From Commensalibacter nepenthis (lineage in GTDB: Bacteria; Pseudomonadota; Alphaproteobacteria; Acetobacterales; Acetobacteraceae), in contig NZ_JASBAN010000001.1 of assembly GCF_029953305.1 (NCBI RefSeq), positions 1,139,501-1,203,500 on the forward strand: a DNA stretch of 64,000 nucleotides, read 5' to 3'. The notes under the pieces were generated by a model. That model was not told the DNA's origin. It searched no databases and saw nothing but the letters and a program-made list of their open reading frames with translations. Shown piece by piece: positions 55,972-64,000 of this stretch (positions are counted from its first letter, which is position 1; each line of letters begins with the position of its first letter). Made by a program: the position numbers and the translations under genes.

Positions 55972-57194
55972 AATTCCACCTTTAAATATTTAGCGACACT
56001 GTCAATATCTTTATCGCCACGCCCTGAAAGATTAATAATGATAATATCCTCTTTTGACATGGATGGGGCAATTTTTAACGCATGAGCAATAGCATGAGAA
56101 CTTTCCAACGCAGGGATAATGCCTTCTTTGGTTGTGCATAGTTGAAACGCATCAATGGCTTCATCATCATTGATGGCGACATATTCAACGCGTTTAATAT
56201 CATTTAACCAAGAATGCTCTGGTCCAACACCAGGGTAATCTAAACCAGCACTGATGCTATAGGGTTCAATGATTTGCCCATCTTCATCTTGTAGCAAATA
56301 AGTACGATTGCCATGCAATACACCAGGAGAGCCACGCTCAATGGAAGCAGCTGTTTCGCCACTATCCAGACCCATGCCACCTGCTTCTACGCCAATTAAT
56401 TCAACAGAAGAATCATCAAGGAAAGGGTGAAAGATACCGATTGCGTTTGATCCACCACCAATGGCAGCAATAATTTTGTTGGGCAATTTGCCTTCGGCTT
56501 CTAAAATTTGATCTTTGGTTTCATTGCCGATCACACATTGGAAATCTCGCACCATGGCGGGATAAGGGTGAGGACCCGCAACGGTTCCCATGAGGTAATA
56601 GCTATTATGAACATTTGTAACCCAGTCACGCATTCCTTCGTTAATAGCATCTTTTAATGTACTATTTCCTGAGGTCACAGAGACGACTTTTGCTCCTAAT
56701 AATTTCATGCGAAATACGTTGGGTTTTTGGCGTTCAATATCAACAGCCCCCATATAAATAACACATTCCATATTAAACAATGCACAAACCGTTGCTGTTG
56801 CGACACCATGTTGTCCAGCACCAGTTTCCGCAATAATACGTGTTTTACCCATACGACGTGCCAATAAAATCTGTCCCATCACATTATTGATTTTATGTGC
56901 GCCCGTATGATTTAAATCTTCACGTTTAAGATAAATTTTAGCGCCCTGACCAGCGTCAGTTAATCTTTGTGCAAGCCATAATGGGCTGGGTCTTCCAACA
57001 TAATGTTTCAAATAGTAATTTAATTCCTTTTGAAAGGTCGGATCCTTTTGAATGTCTGCATAAGCTTGTTGTAGTTCAAGGATCAAAGGAATTAATGTTT
57101 CTGAAACAAAAATACCACCAAAAATGCCAAAGCGACCATGGTCATCAGGTCCTTGACGCAAGCTATTTAAAGGCAGGTCAGATTCTCGCCTCAC
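55968..57194 (-). CDS. trpB: Tryptophan synthase beta chain
   Basis: TrpB condenses indole with serine to give tryptophan, using PLP. The 408 residues contain the Schiff-base lysine K101 in [10 protein letters not shown], the indole-tunnel region [12 protein letters not shown] and the phosphate-binding GGGSNAIG. In many alphaproteobacteria trpF lies directly upstream; here it is absent and the divergent rho gene follows after 366 bases. No leader peptide rich in tryptophan was seen. Confidence 0.97.
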   Translation of the reverse strand: MRRESDLPLNSLRQGPDDHGRFGIFGGIFVSETLIPLILELQQAYADIQKDPTFQKELNYYLKHYVGRPSPLWLAQRLTDAGQGAKIYLKREDLNHTGAHKINNVMGQILLARRMGKTRIIAETGAGQHGVATATVCALFNMECVIYMGAVDIERQKPNVFRMKLLGAKVVSVTSGNSTLKDAINEGMRDWVTNVHNSYYLMGTVAGPHPYPAMVRDFQCVIGNETKDQILEAEGKLPNKIIAAIGGGSNAIGIFHPFLDDSSVELIGVEAGGMGLDSGETAASIERGSPGVLHGNRTYLLQDEDGQIIEPYSISAGLDYPGVGPEHSWLNDIKRVEYVAINDDEAIDAFQLCTTKEGIIPALESSHAIAHALKIAPSMSKEDIIIINLSGRGDKDIDSVAKYLKVEL

Positions 57195-57560
57195 GTTGTT
57201 CTCCTCAAAGATAACTTAAAAATTCATCGTGTTTTGTAATTTAATCTTTTAATATACCATTAATTACAAAGTTAGTCTAAATTATATGAATAGCAAGGTG
57301 AATGGGTTGGAAATTTTTTGGCATATAAACCCTGATATCGCTTGATAAAAACCGCTTGACATTCAAAAAAAATAAAAGTATTTTTTAGCAATAGTTTAGA
57401 TATTTATATCTAAATATCCCTCTCGTATGGAATTATGTATTTTTAATTTTAACACTTAGTCTAAAATAAAAATCGCTGTTCATTCAATCTATATAGTTTT
57501 ATGGTGTTTGAGCGATATTTCCTTTTTCATTCATGAGTTTTTCTATAATTAGAGCTATCA
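57195..57560. promoter_or_regulatory. Divergent trpB/rho region with a candidate rho promoter at 57356-57384
   Basis: The 366-base AT-rich region separates trpB and rho. TTGACA at 57356-57361 is a perfect -35 hexamer. A 17-base gap leads to TATTTT at 57379-57384, four of six matches to the -10 consensus. It would give a leader of about 170 bases before rho, where Rho autoregulation could act. No attenuator for trp was found. Confidence 0.55.
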
Positions 57561-58832
57561 ATGCAACTTGCCGACCTTAAGGCTCAATCTCCCGCAGAAC
57601 TTCTTGCATATGCAGAGAGTTTAGAGATTGAGAATGCATCTTCGCTGCGCAAGCAAGATATGATGTTTGCAATCCTCAAAAAATTTGCAGATAATAATCA
57701 AGCAATTTATGGGGAAGGCACATTGGAAATTCTTCCTGATGGGTTTGGGTATTTACGTTCCCCCGAATCTAATTATTTGCCAGGACCTGATGATATTTAT
57801 GTCTCTCCTGCTCAGTTAAGACGGTTTAGCCTAAGGACTGGGGATACAATCTCGGGGGAAATTCGTGCGCCTAAAGAAGGTGAACGGTATTTCTCTTTGT
57901 TAAAAGTAGATTCTATTAATTTCCAAGATCCAGAAGCTGTTCGTCATCGTATTAACTTTGATGACTTAACACCGTTATTTCCTAATGAGCGTTTACAAAT
58001 GGAAATCCCCTCTTTGATGGAAGGCAAAAACCCCAGCAAAGATTTTACCCATCGTGTGATTGATTTGGTTACCCCAATAGGTAAGGGACAGCGTGCTTTG
58101 GTTGTTGCCCCTCCCAGAACGGGTAAAACCGTCATGTTGCAAAATATTGCGACTGCGATTGCGACTAACCATCCAGAAGCAGTATTGATCGTTCTATTGA
58201 TTGACGAACGCCCAGAAGAAGTGACTGATATGATTCGCTCTGTAAAGGGCGAGGTGGTTTCCTCTACATTTGATGAGCCAGCCAACCGTCACGTGCAAGT
58301 TGCCGAAATGGTATTAGAAAAAGCCAAACGCTTGGTTGAGCATAAACGGGATGTGGTGATTTTATTAGATTCGATTACGCGTCTAGCTCGTGCTTATAAC
58401 ACGGTCGTGCCATCATCTGGTAAAGTATTGACAGGTGGTGTGGATGCTAATGCCTTGCAACGTCCAAAACGCTTCTTTGGTGCAGCTCGTAATATTGAAG
58501 AGGGTGGTTCTTTAACCATTATTGCGACGGCATTGATTGATACAGGAAGTCGTATGGACGAAGTGATTTTTGAAGAATTCAAAGGCACAGGTAACGCTGA
58601 ATTAATCTTGGATCGCAAATTAGCTGATAAACGTACTTTCCCTGCGATTGATATTACCAAGAGTGGCACTCGTAAAGAAGAGTTACTTGTGGATCGTGCT
58701 AGCCTTTCCAAAATCTGGGTATTACGTCGTATCTTGGCTCCGATGGGAACAATGGATGCAATGGATTTCTTGCTTGATAAATTAAAATATAGCAAGAATA
58801 ATCAAGATTTCTTTGATGCGATGAATACATAA
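57561..58832 (+). CDS. rho: Transcription termination factor Rho
   Basis: Rho is the hexameric RNA helicase that ends factor-dependent transcription. The 423 residues hold the RNA-binding OB fold ([20 protein letters not shown], 51-70) with [10 protein letters not shown] after it. Walker A is APPRTGKT with K189, Walker B is [16 protein letters not shown], and the Q/R loops follow ([21 protein letters not shown]). Length is standard. A strong terminator lies 18 bases after the stop. Confidence 0.97.
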   Translation: MQLADLKAQSPAELLAYAESLEIENASSLRKQDMMFAILKKFADNNQAIYGEGTLEILPDGFGYLRSPESNYLPGPDDIYVSPAQLRRFSLRTGDTISGEIRAPKEGERYFSLLKVDSINFQDPEAVRHRINFDDLTPLFPNERLQMEIPSLMEGKNPSKDFTHRVIDLVTPIGKGQRALVVAPPRTGKTVMLQNIATAIATNHPEAVLIVLLIDERPEEVTDMIRSVKGEVVSSTFDEPANRHVQVAEMVLEKAKRLVEHKRDVVILLDSITRLARAYNTVVPSSGKVLTGGVDANALQRPKRFFGAARNIEEGGSLTIIATALIDTGSRMDEVIFEEFKGTGNAELILDRKLADKRTFPAIDITKSGTRKEELLVDRASLSKIWVLRRILAPMGTMDAMDFLLDKLKYSKNNQDFFDAMNT

Positions 58833-58850
58833 TCTTGGACAAATAAGTTA

Positions 58851-58889
58851 AAAGCCAGCTTTTATAATTAAACGCTGGCTTTTTTTATG
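58851..58889. terminator. Terminator after rho
   Basis: AAAGCCAGC and GCTGGCTTT form a perfect nine-base stem around 14 bases, followed by seven T. The preceding A run may also serve the convergent ogt gene. Confidence 0.92.
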
Positions 58890-58890
58890 T

Positions 58891-59337
58891 TTATTTAAAG
58901 AGGTGTTCCATATTTAATAGATATTCTTTTGTTTCAAGACCTTCTCCACCTGAATAGCCTCCAAGACCATTTTTACCAATCACTCTGTGGCATGGAATAA
59001 TCAAAGGAAGAGGATTGGCACCATTGGCTCCGCCAATGGATCTGGGACTGCCACCAGCAATTTTGACAAGATCTTGATAAGAACGGGTTTCGCCATAGGG
59101 AATGGCTTGCAAAGCTTGCCAAACTTTTAATTGATAGTTGGTGCCAAAAGGGCGAACAGGTAAATCAAACTGTTTTAACTGACCATCAAAATAAGCATCA
59201 AATTGTTTCTTTACCTTAATTAGTAAGGGTGTTTCTTCTTGAATACTACCCCAACCCCAATCAACAGAAACGATAAATCCATTATCTTCGGCAATACTGA
59301 GTTCCCCTATAGGAGAATGAAATGACATTTGTGACAT
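58891..59337 (-). CDS. ogt: Methylated-DNA-[protein]-cysteine S-methyltransferase
   Basis: This suicide enzyme transfers the alkyl group from O6-alkylguanine in DNA to its own cysteine. The 148 residues carry the active-site PCHRV with C116, the arginine finger and helix-turn-helix region YQDLVKIAGGSPRSIGGANG, and GLGGYSGGEGLETKEYLL. The length fits Ogt, without the Ada N-terminal domain. It converges with rho. Confidence 0.93.
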   Translation of the reverse strand: MSQMSFHSPIGELSIAEDNGFIVSVDWGWGSIQEETPLLIKVKKQFDAYFDGQLKQFDLPVRPFGTNYQLKVWQALQAIPYGETRSYQDLVKIAGGSPRSIGGANGANPLPLIIPCHRVIGKNGLGGYSGGEGLETKEYLLNMEHLFK

Positions 59338-59431
59338 AGAAATAACTTTGTTTATTATGGAATGCTTAAAAGAGTATAGTATATGAAGAATAAAAATAAA
59401 GAATGATTTTGGTTGAGTACATTCTTTTATT

Positions 59432-59675
59432 GGTCTTGTCGCAAATATTGAATGAAGTTGTAATTATCTATAAAGCTAGCTAATTTAGACGGGTATATTA
59501 TTTAAGCCGAAGATATTTTGAATGAGATTGATTTGCTCATTGATTGTCCATTTTCCTTTAAATCTCAGTCCTTTTTGAATCCAGAGTATAGCTTCATATC
59601 CTTTGAGTGTTTTTCTAGCTGTATGGAAAGACTGAAAACAGTCATTCTTTGGGATAACTTTCTTTACTCTAAATT
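59432..59675 (-). repeat. 3' remnant of an IS6-like element
   Basis: From GGTCTTGTCGCAAAT at 59432 the sequence follows the C-terminal third of the IS6 transposase gene and its right end, with many substitutions. It stops at 59675, where an IS481-type end begins. The rest of the IS6 copy is missing on the other side. Confidence 0.85.
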
Positions 59676-60005
59676 TGTAGGAATTGTTCTGGTTATTTAC
59701 AGATTTTGTTTAAAATAATCATCTAAGACCTCATAGGGTGTTTTTCCTTGAATGCCTTTATGGGGTTTAACAGTGTCATAATAATTTATAAAACTTTTCA
59801 ACTTTAACTTTCGATCTTGAGCATTATCGAATACCTCTCTTTCATGCCACATTTCCATGAGTGTGCGAATGACGCGCTCTGCTTTGCCATTGGTTTGAGG
59901 GCAAGCTGGCTTGGTAAATTTCTGGTTAATCCGATTGGTATAACAAGATTTAACAAACAGATGTTCAAGCATTCCTTGGTATTCTCTGCCATTGTCAGAG
60001 TAAAC
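59676..60005 (-). mobile_element. Truncated IS481-like element (3' part)
   Basis: The right-type end TGTAGGAATTGTTCTGG starts at 59676 and the copy runs to the segment VYSDNGREYQG in the transposase gene (59697-60005, minus strand). The 64-bp palindrome then replaces the 5' half. The second D and the E of the DDE triad survive; the first D is lost. Confidence 0.87.
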
Positions 60006-60069
60006 GGTTTTGTCGCAAAGTTTAAATTTTACTAAAATTTTAGTAAAATTTAAACTTTGCGACAAAACC
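60006..60069. repeat. Perfect 64-bp palindrome with IS6-type ends
   Basis: The 32-base arm starts GGTTTTGTCGCAAAGTTT and is followed without spacer by its exact complement. The first bases match the pattern of IS6-family terminal repeats (GGTTCTGTTGCAAAGTTT in IS257-type elements) and are close to the resident GGTCTTGTCGCAAAT. It looks like two IS6 ends joined head to head after loss of the interior. It could also work as a strong hairpin between the two flanking genes. Confidence 0.9.
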
Positions 60070-60081
60070 AGAGGGAGAGGA

Positions 60082-61010
60082 TTAGGAATGTAGTGGTTTG
60101 CAATATTGTAACAAATTCTCTATTGCACAGTTGAAATAATTTTCCAAATTTTCTTGAGTGACATATCCGATGTGTGGAGTACATAAAATGTTCTTAGAAA
60201 AAAGAAGGTTACTATGATAAACAGGTTCATCATCAAAAACATCTAATACAAATGCAATAGATTTGTTAATTTTAAGTAATTTTTGAATAGAATTTTTTTC
60301 TAATAATTGTGATCTAGATGTATTAACAAAGATAGCATTTTCTTTCATTTTTGATAAATCATTAAAAGTGATACTCTCCCTTGTGTTATTACTTAAACGT
60401 AAATGGACAGAAATAATATCGCATGTTCGAAAAAATTCATCCCGACTGGATAAAAATTTATATCCATTTAACAATGATTCTTGTTTAGCACCTTCACTAC
60501 CACAAACGACAACTTCTGTATCAAAAGAGCTTGCATATTTTGCAACCAATTTACCTATTTTTCCAAATCCTAGAATGCCAATCCGTTTATCTTTAATTTG
60601 TCTTCCAGTTACAGTTTGCCATAATCCATTTTTCATTGATTCTATTGATTCATATAATTTTCGATTGGCTGCCATAATTAATAACCACGTGAGTTCCGCT
60701 GCAGATGTTGGGTCGCCACCACCTTCTAATATTGTGATATTTAATTTTTTGCAAACATCCAAATCTATATGTTTGCCAACAGGACCTGTTTGACATATTA
60801 ATTTTAAATTAGGCATTTTTTAAGAAGGTCTTGATTAATAATTGTTCTTTCACGGATTAATATTATCGCTTCTATGTCTTTAATTTGTTCTGCTAGATTT
60901 TCCTCTTCTTGAAGATTACCTAACACTAAAATTTCATGTTGATATAATTTTTTTATGCAATTTAATTGTAATGATGCGTTTTGATAATCATCGGGAATTA
61001 ATATTTTCAT
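60082..61010 (-). pseudogene. D-2-hydroxyacid dehydrogenase, frameshifted at an A6 tract
   Basis: Two overlapping frames together make one NAD-dependent D-2-hydroxyacid dehydrogenase of about 310 residues. The first covers residues 1-68 from ATG 61010 (MKILIPDDYQNASLQLN). The second supplies the rest, with the Rossmann motif GILGFGKIGKLVA, the substrate arginine in VNTSRSQLL, the glutamate in DVFDDEP and the histidine in CTPHIGYVT. The frames meet at AAAAAA (60816-60821); one more A, or a -1 slip, joins LLKK to MPNLKLICQTG perfectly. Mutation, slippage or a sequencing error are all possible. Confidence 0.82.
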
Positions 61011-61033
61011 TTTTATCTCTATTTAATAAAAAC

Positions 61034-61129
61034 AGTCTTATCGCAAATTTGAAATTGGGTTGTATTTTGCTATAAAATGAGCGAGTTAGCAAGGAAGTGT
61101 ATTATTTAATCCGAAGATATTTTGGAAGG
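61034..61129 (-). repeat. Degenerate right-end remnant of an IS6-like element
   Basis: AGTCTTATCGCAAAT at 61034 and about 80 further bases align, with many changes, to the right end of the IS6-like element (TATTATTTAATCCGAAGATAT corresponds by position to the end of its transposase gene). It stops where the IS481 copy begins at 61130. Confidence 0.7.
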
Positions 61130-61970
61130 TGTAGGAATTGATCGCGTTGTTTACAGTGATATGGAATATTACTGTAATGAACATGCATAGGAAAACGAAG
61201 CTTACACTGTATCATCGAGAAGAGATATGGCGGTTACATCATCAAGAGAAAGTCACGGTAACGGATCTGGCTAAGCGTTTTATGGTCAGCAGGTCTACGA
61301 TTTATGCTGTATTAAGGCGTGCTCGGTTGCAATTATTTTTGCCGATGTCCGCACGAATGAGCGTTATAAAACGATCAAATATGGCATTAAACGCCTTGCT
61401 AAGATTGAAAAAACACTTGAGGACAACCTCAGACGGCAAGCCAAAAAATATAACAAATCTTATCCTAGGGAGATGGTGCATGTCGAGACTAAACAGCAAA
61501 CTCGGGAGTATCTTTTTGTAGGTATTGATGATTTTTCTCGAGAACTCTATGTTGGGATTTACAACGATAAATCTCAGTTTAGTGCAGCTCAGTTCCTACA
61601 AGACGATGTGCAGGTTCAATGCCCTTATACGATCGAATGTGTTTACTCTGACAATGGCAGAGAATACCAAGGAACGCTTGAACATCTGTTTGTTAAATCT
61701 TGTTATACCAATCGGATTAACCAGAAATTTACCAAGCCAGCTTGCCCTCGAACCAATGGCAAAGCAGAGCGCGTCATTCGCACACTCATGGAAATGTGGC
61801 ATGAGCGTGAATTGTTCGTCAATGCTCAGGATCGAAAGTTAAAGTTGAAACGATTTATTCATTATTATAACACTGTTAAACCCCATAAAGGCATTCAAGG
61901 AAAAACACCCTATGAGGTCTTAGATGGTTATTTTAAACAAAATCTGTAAACAACCCGAACAATTCTTACA
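61130..61970 (+). mobile_element. IS481-like element, inactivated copy (841 bp)
   Basis: Ends are TGTAGGAATTGATCGCG and the complement of TGTAAGAATTGTTCGGG. Relative to the intact copy at 1486 it lacks 30 bases between two GAGACTAAAC repeats (in frame) and one further base that shifts the frame. The opposite orientation and different flanks show it is an independent copy. Confidence 0.9.
61177..61949 (+). pseudogene. IS481-family transposase with a one-base deletion
   Basis: The gene begins like the intact transposase (MNMHRKTKLTLYHREEIW) but a single base is missing near 61351, where TCCGCACG stands for TCCAGCACG. The frame shifts after about 58 codons. The remaining core, with FVGIDDFSR, YSDNGREY and GKAERVIRTL, continues in another frame to the normal stop. 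All three catalytic acids are still encoded. Confidence 0.9.
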
Positions 61971-62214
61971 CGTGATAAAAACAAGATTAGAATCTAAAAC
62001 TATTATTTTTAACCTTTGTCTGCCATTCATTCATAACAAAGAAATATTTGTTTTTTACTTGGAAAATTATCATAATATAGTGACCTAATGGTAATTTTTA
62101 TTTTGAAATTTAATCGATTCAACCTCAAACAAAAAAGAGAATATTATTTATTTTCGTCCTAATAGTAAACTGTTAAAATATGACATAACATTCTTGATTA
62201 TTAAAGGGAAGCGC

Positions 62215-63402
62215 ATGAAGAAAATTGTTTTAACTGCAACTTTGCTGATGCTTTTACAAACCAGTAATTTTTGTTCTGCTGCCCCTTTAGGTGATACTGG
62301 CGATCCTTCTGCTATTCCCGCAGGAAATATAGAGGTTCTAGATCAATTTACTGATCCAGGTCCTTCAGGCGTTGCCATAACGCCTGACAAACGATTATTC
62401 GTCAGCTTTCCTCGACATGCACAAAATCATAAAGATGCTACGCTCGCAGAAATTATCGATGGAAAAAGAGTTCCTTTTCCTGATAATCGAATGAGTCTTC
62501 CCTCTGATCTTCCTTTGAAAGATCGTTTAATCTCTGTTCATGGAATTACATTGGACAGTAAAAATAACTTATGGGTAATTGATGATGGTAAACGCGCTGA
62601 CATTATCGGCATTCCTGAGGGCGCTGCCAAAATCGTTGGTTTTGATATTCATACTCATACTCATACAGTAATCGCGTCTATTCCTATTCATGCACCGACA
62701 TTATTACAAGATAGCCATCTCAATGACTTACGTGTTGATTTAACCCATGGAGAAAAAGGAACCGCTTATATTACGGATTCTTCTTTTGGCACCTCTCCAG
62801 CCCTTGTCGTTGTTGATCTTGCCACTGGCAAGCAACGCAGAGTTCTTGCGAATCATGTATCAACGCAACCTGAAAAAAAATTTGTTGCTTATTTAGCTGG
62901 AAAACCAAGGTTATATAATCCGCAACATCCTTCTTTTCCTGTTGGAGGAGCTGATGGGATTACACTGAGCAATGACTCTAAAACGCTTTATTATGCTCCA
63001 TTAACCAGTCGGCGTTTATACTCCATTCCCACCGCTATTCTTTCTGACTTTCAAGCTAACGAAGAAACTCTTTCAAAAAATGTTACAGATTTAGGCGAAA
63101 AAGGATTTGCCGATGGACTCGCAAGCGATCCTCAGGATCGTATTTATACCACCAATGGAGAACATAATAGTATTTGGCGACGTTGGCCTGATGGTCACAT
63201 GGATTTAATTGCCAGAGACCCAAGAATTGATTGGCCTGACGGTATTGCTGTTCAAAATAATATAGTTTACGTGGTGGCAGGACAATGGGAGAGATTAGCG
63301 GGTTTTCATCAAGGAAAAGATTTACGTGAACCTAATTATCTATTACTTGCTATTCCTATCAAATTACCGCCAATTATCAAACCTAGCCAAAACGCACAGT
63401 AA
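62215..63402 (+). CDS. Secreted Yellow/major-royal-jelly family protein
   Basis: From ATG 62215, behind AAAGGGAA, it encodes 395 residues. A signal peptide (MKKIVLTATLLMLLQTSNFC then SAAPL) precedes a six-bladed propeller. Repeated blades show GVAITPDKRLFVSFPRH, VHGITLDSKNNLWVIDDG, HLNDLRVDLTHGEKGTAYIT and GFADGLASDPQDRIYTTNGE. The MRJP/Yellow family includes insect royal jelly proteins and bacterial secreted relatives related to dopachrome-converting enzymes. The bacterial role is not established. A terminator follows eight bases downstream. Confidence 0.82.
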   Translation: MKKIVLTATLLMLLQTSNFCSAAPLGDTGDPSAIPAGNIEVLDQFTDPGPSGVAITPDKRLFVSFPRHAQNHKDATLAEIIDGKRVPFPDNRMSLPSDLPLKDRLISVHGITLDSKNNLWVIDDGKRADIIGIPEGAAKIVGFDIHTHTHTVIASIPIHAPTLLQDSHLNDLRVDLTHGEKGTAYITDSSFGTSPALVVVDLATGKQRRVLANHVSTQPEKKFVAYLAGKPRLYNPQHPSFPVGGADGITLSNDSKTLYYAPLTSRRLYSIPTAILSDFQANEETLSKNVTDLGEKGFADGLASDPQDRIYTTNGEHNSIWRRWPDGHMDLIARDPRIDWPDGIAVQNNIVYVVAGQWERLAGFHQGKDLREPNYLLLAIPIKLPPIIKPSQNAQ

Positions 63403-63409
63403 CGATTAT

Positions 63410-63443
63410 AAAAAAGCCTTACACTATTTTGTAAGGCTTTTTT
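63410..63443. terminator. Bidirectional terminator
   Basis: AAAAAAGCCTTAC and GTAAGGCTTTTTT form a perfect stem around an eight-base loop between the converging Yellow-family and semialdehyde dehydrogenase genes. Confidence 0.92.
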
Positions 63444-63451
63444 ATACTGAA

Positions 63452-64000
63452 TTACATTGTTGGCATAGAGAATTGAACACCTTCTCTGCCTCCAGAAGAT
63501 GGCCAACGTTGTGTCACAGTTTTACGTCTTGTATAAAAACGCACCCCATCTGGTCCATAAATGTGTAAATCACCAAATAAAGACCGTTTCCACCCACCAA
63601 AACTATGATAAGCCACAGGTACAGGTAAAGGAATATTCACACCAACCATTCCAACCAAAATATTGTCGCAGAAATAACGAGCTGCCTCACCGTCCCTAGT
63701 ATAAATACAAGTACCATTGCCATATTCATGATCGTTAATCAATTTCATAGCTTCTTCCATTGTTTTCACGCGAATAACTTGTAAAACAGGTCCAAATATT
63801 TCCGCTTTATAACTATCCATATCGGGTTTAACGTAATCGATTAAGGTTGCCCCAACATAAAAGCCATTTTCATACCCACTTACCTGAGTATAACGTCCAT
63901 CAACAATAATTTTTGCTCCTTGTTGCTCTGCGCTAGTAATGTGACCAATAATTTTATCTTTATGCTGTTTGGTAATCACTGGACCAAAATCATTGCTCAT
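63452..64000 (-). CDS. mmsA: CoA-acylating methylmalonate-semialdehyde dehydrogenase, C-terminal part (cut by window edge)
   Basis: The minus-strand frame is open to the right edge, so only the last 182 residues are seen. FGPVITKQHKDKIIGHITSAEQQGAKI, SYKAEIFGPVLQVIRVKTMEEAM and NIPLPVPVAYHSFGGWKRSLFGD are closely those of MmsA/IolA, which converts methylmalonate or malonate semialdehyde to propionyl- or acetyl-CoA in valine and inositol breakdown. The catalytic cysteine lies outside the window. The C terminus TQRWPSSG is standard. Confidence 0.88.
   Translation of the reverse strand: MSNDFGPVITKQHKDKIIGHITSAEQQGAKIIVDGRYTQVSGYENGFYVGATLIDYVKPDMDSYKAEIFGPVLQVIRVKTMEEAMKLINDHEYGNGTCIYTRDGEAARYFCDNILVGMVGVNIPLPVPVAYHSFGGWKRSLFGDLHIYGPDGVRFYTRRKTVTQRWPSSGGREGVQFSMPTM

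Noticed and set aside
58394-58795. Antisense frame in rho
   Set aside because: Shadow of the conserved Rho ATPase domain; no start signal or homology.
1-64000. CRISPR array, prophage or integrative element
   Set aside because: No regularly spaced direct repeats, integrase, or phage structural genes were seen; tRNA genes are not flanked by integrases or attachment repeats.

Overview
The window is a 64 kb piece of an AT-rich bacterial chromosome. Gene content points to an alphaproteobacterium of the acetic acid bacteria, most like the low-GC insect-gut genus Commensalibacter. The grounds are trpB-trpA-accD-folC in that order, hemE/hemJ/rho in one neighbourhood, an MlaE-MlaF pair beside radA, a glpD-glpF-glpK operon, an acetoin/butanediol reductase, a polyol permease and dehydrogenase pair, and a Yellow/royal-jelly-family secreted protein. 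The genus is inference from gene content; no database search was possible. There is no rRNA or CRISPR array and there are two tRNAs.

Layout. 1-1300: trmB (cut by the left edge) and a DedA membrane protein. 1441-4772: an island bounded by insertion sequences that holds a tandem array of short toxin-tail and immunity-like modules. 4791-14657: tRNA-Arg, a TRIC-type channel with a G10 tract, ribokinase, succinate-semialdehyde dehydrogenase, a methyltransferase, ugd, mlaE-mlaF, radA and a Sel1-repeat protein. 14702-21043: an intact IS6-family element, the glycerol operon, then an insertion-sequence graveyard with a short-chain dehydrogenase relic. 21075-33540: a three-part LplT-Aas fusion with yiaA and a divergent TetR regulator, small secreted and metabolic genes, a chimeric insertion sequence, a candidate structured RNA ahead of a universal stress protein, and a DUF2849-CysI fusion with its DUF934 partner. 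33716-44796: class II aldolase plus PfkB kinase, the alpha-2-macroglobulin/PbpC pair, tRNA-Ala. 44797-45397: a gene-free, repeat-bearing region next to hemE that is a candidate replication origin. 45398-59337: hemE, a HAD phosphatase, hemJ, a PLP ammonia-lyase, polyol catabolism, folC-accD-trpA-trpB, rho and ogt. 59432-61970: a second insertion-sequence cluster around a frameshifted D-2-hydroxyacid dehydrogenase. 62215-64000: the Yellow-family protein and the C-terminal part of a CoA-acylating methylmalonate-semialdehyde dehydrogenase.

Two insertion-sequence families shape the window. The IS6-like element has ends GGTCTTGTCGCAAAT and is intact only at 14702-15581. The IS481-like element has ends TGTAGGAATTG and is intact only at 1486-2357. 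Each is also present as nested, truncated and fused copies. Two 69-bp miniature derivatives of the IS481-like element and a 64-bp perfect palindrome with IS6-type ends complete the picture. Mobile elements flank most broken genes, which suggests ongoing genome decay around otherwise ordinary housekeeping genes.

Functionally the window combines sugar and polyol uptake and oxidation (glycerol, probably D-arabinitol or mannitol, ribose), envelope maintenance (MlaEF, Aas, PbpC, macroglobulin), heme and tryptophan synthesis, and assimilatory sulfite reduction. The least explained parts are the toxin-tail/immunity array, the GTAC-rich region before hemE, and the structured leader before the stress protein.
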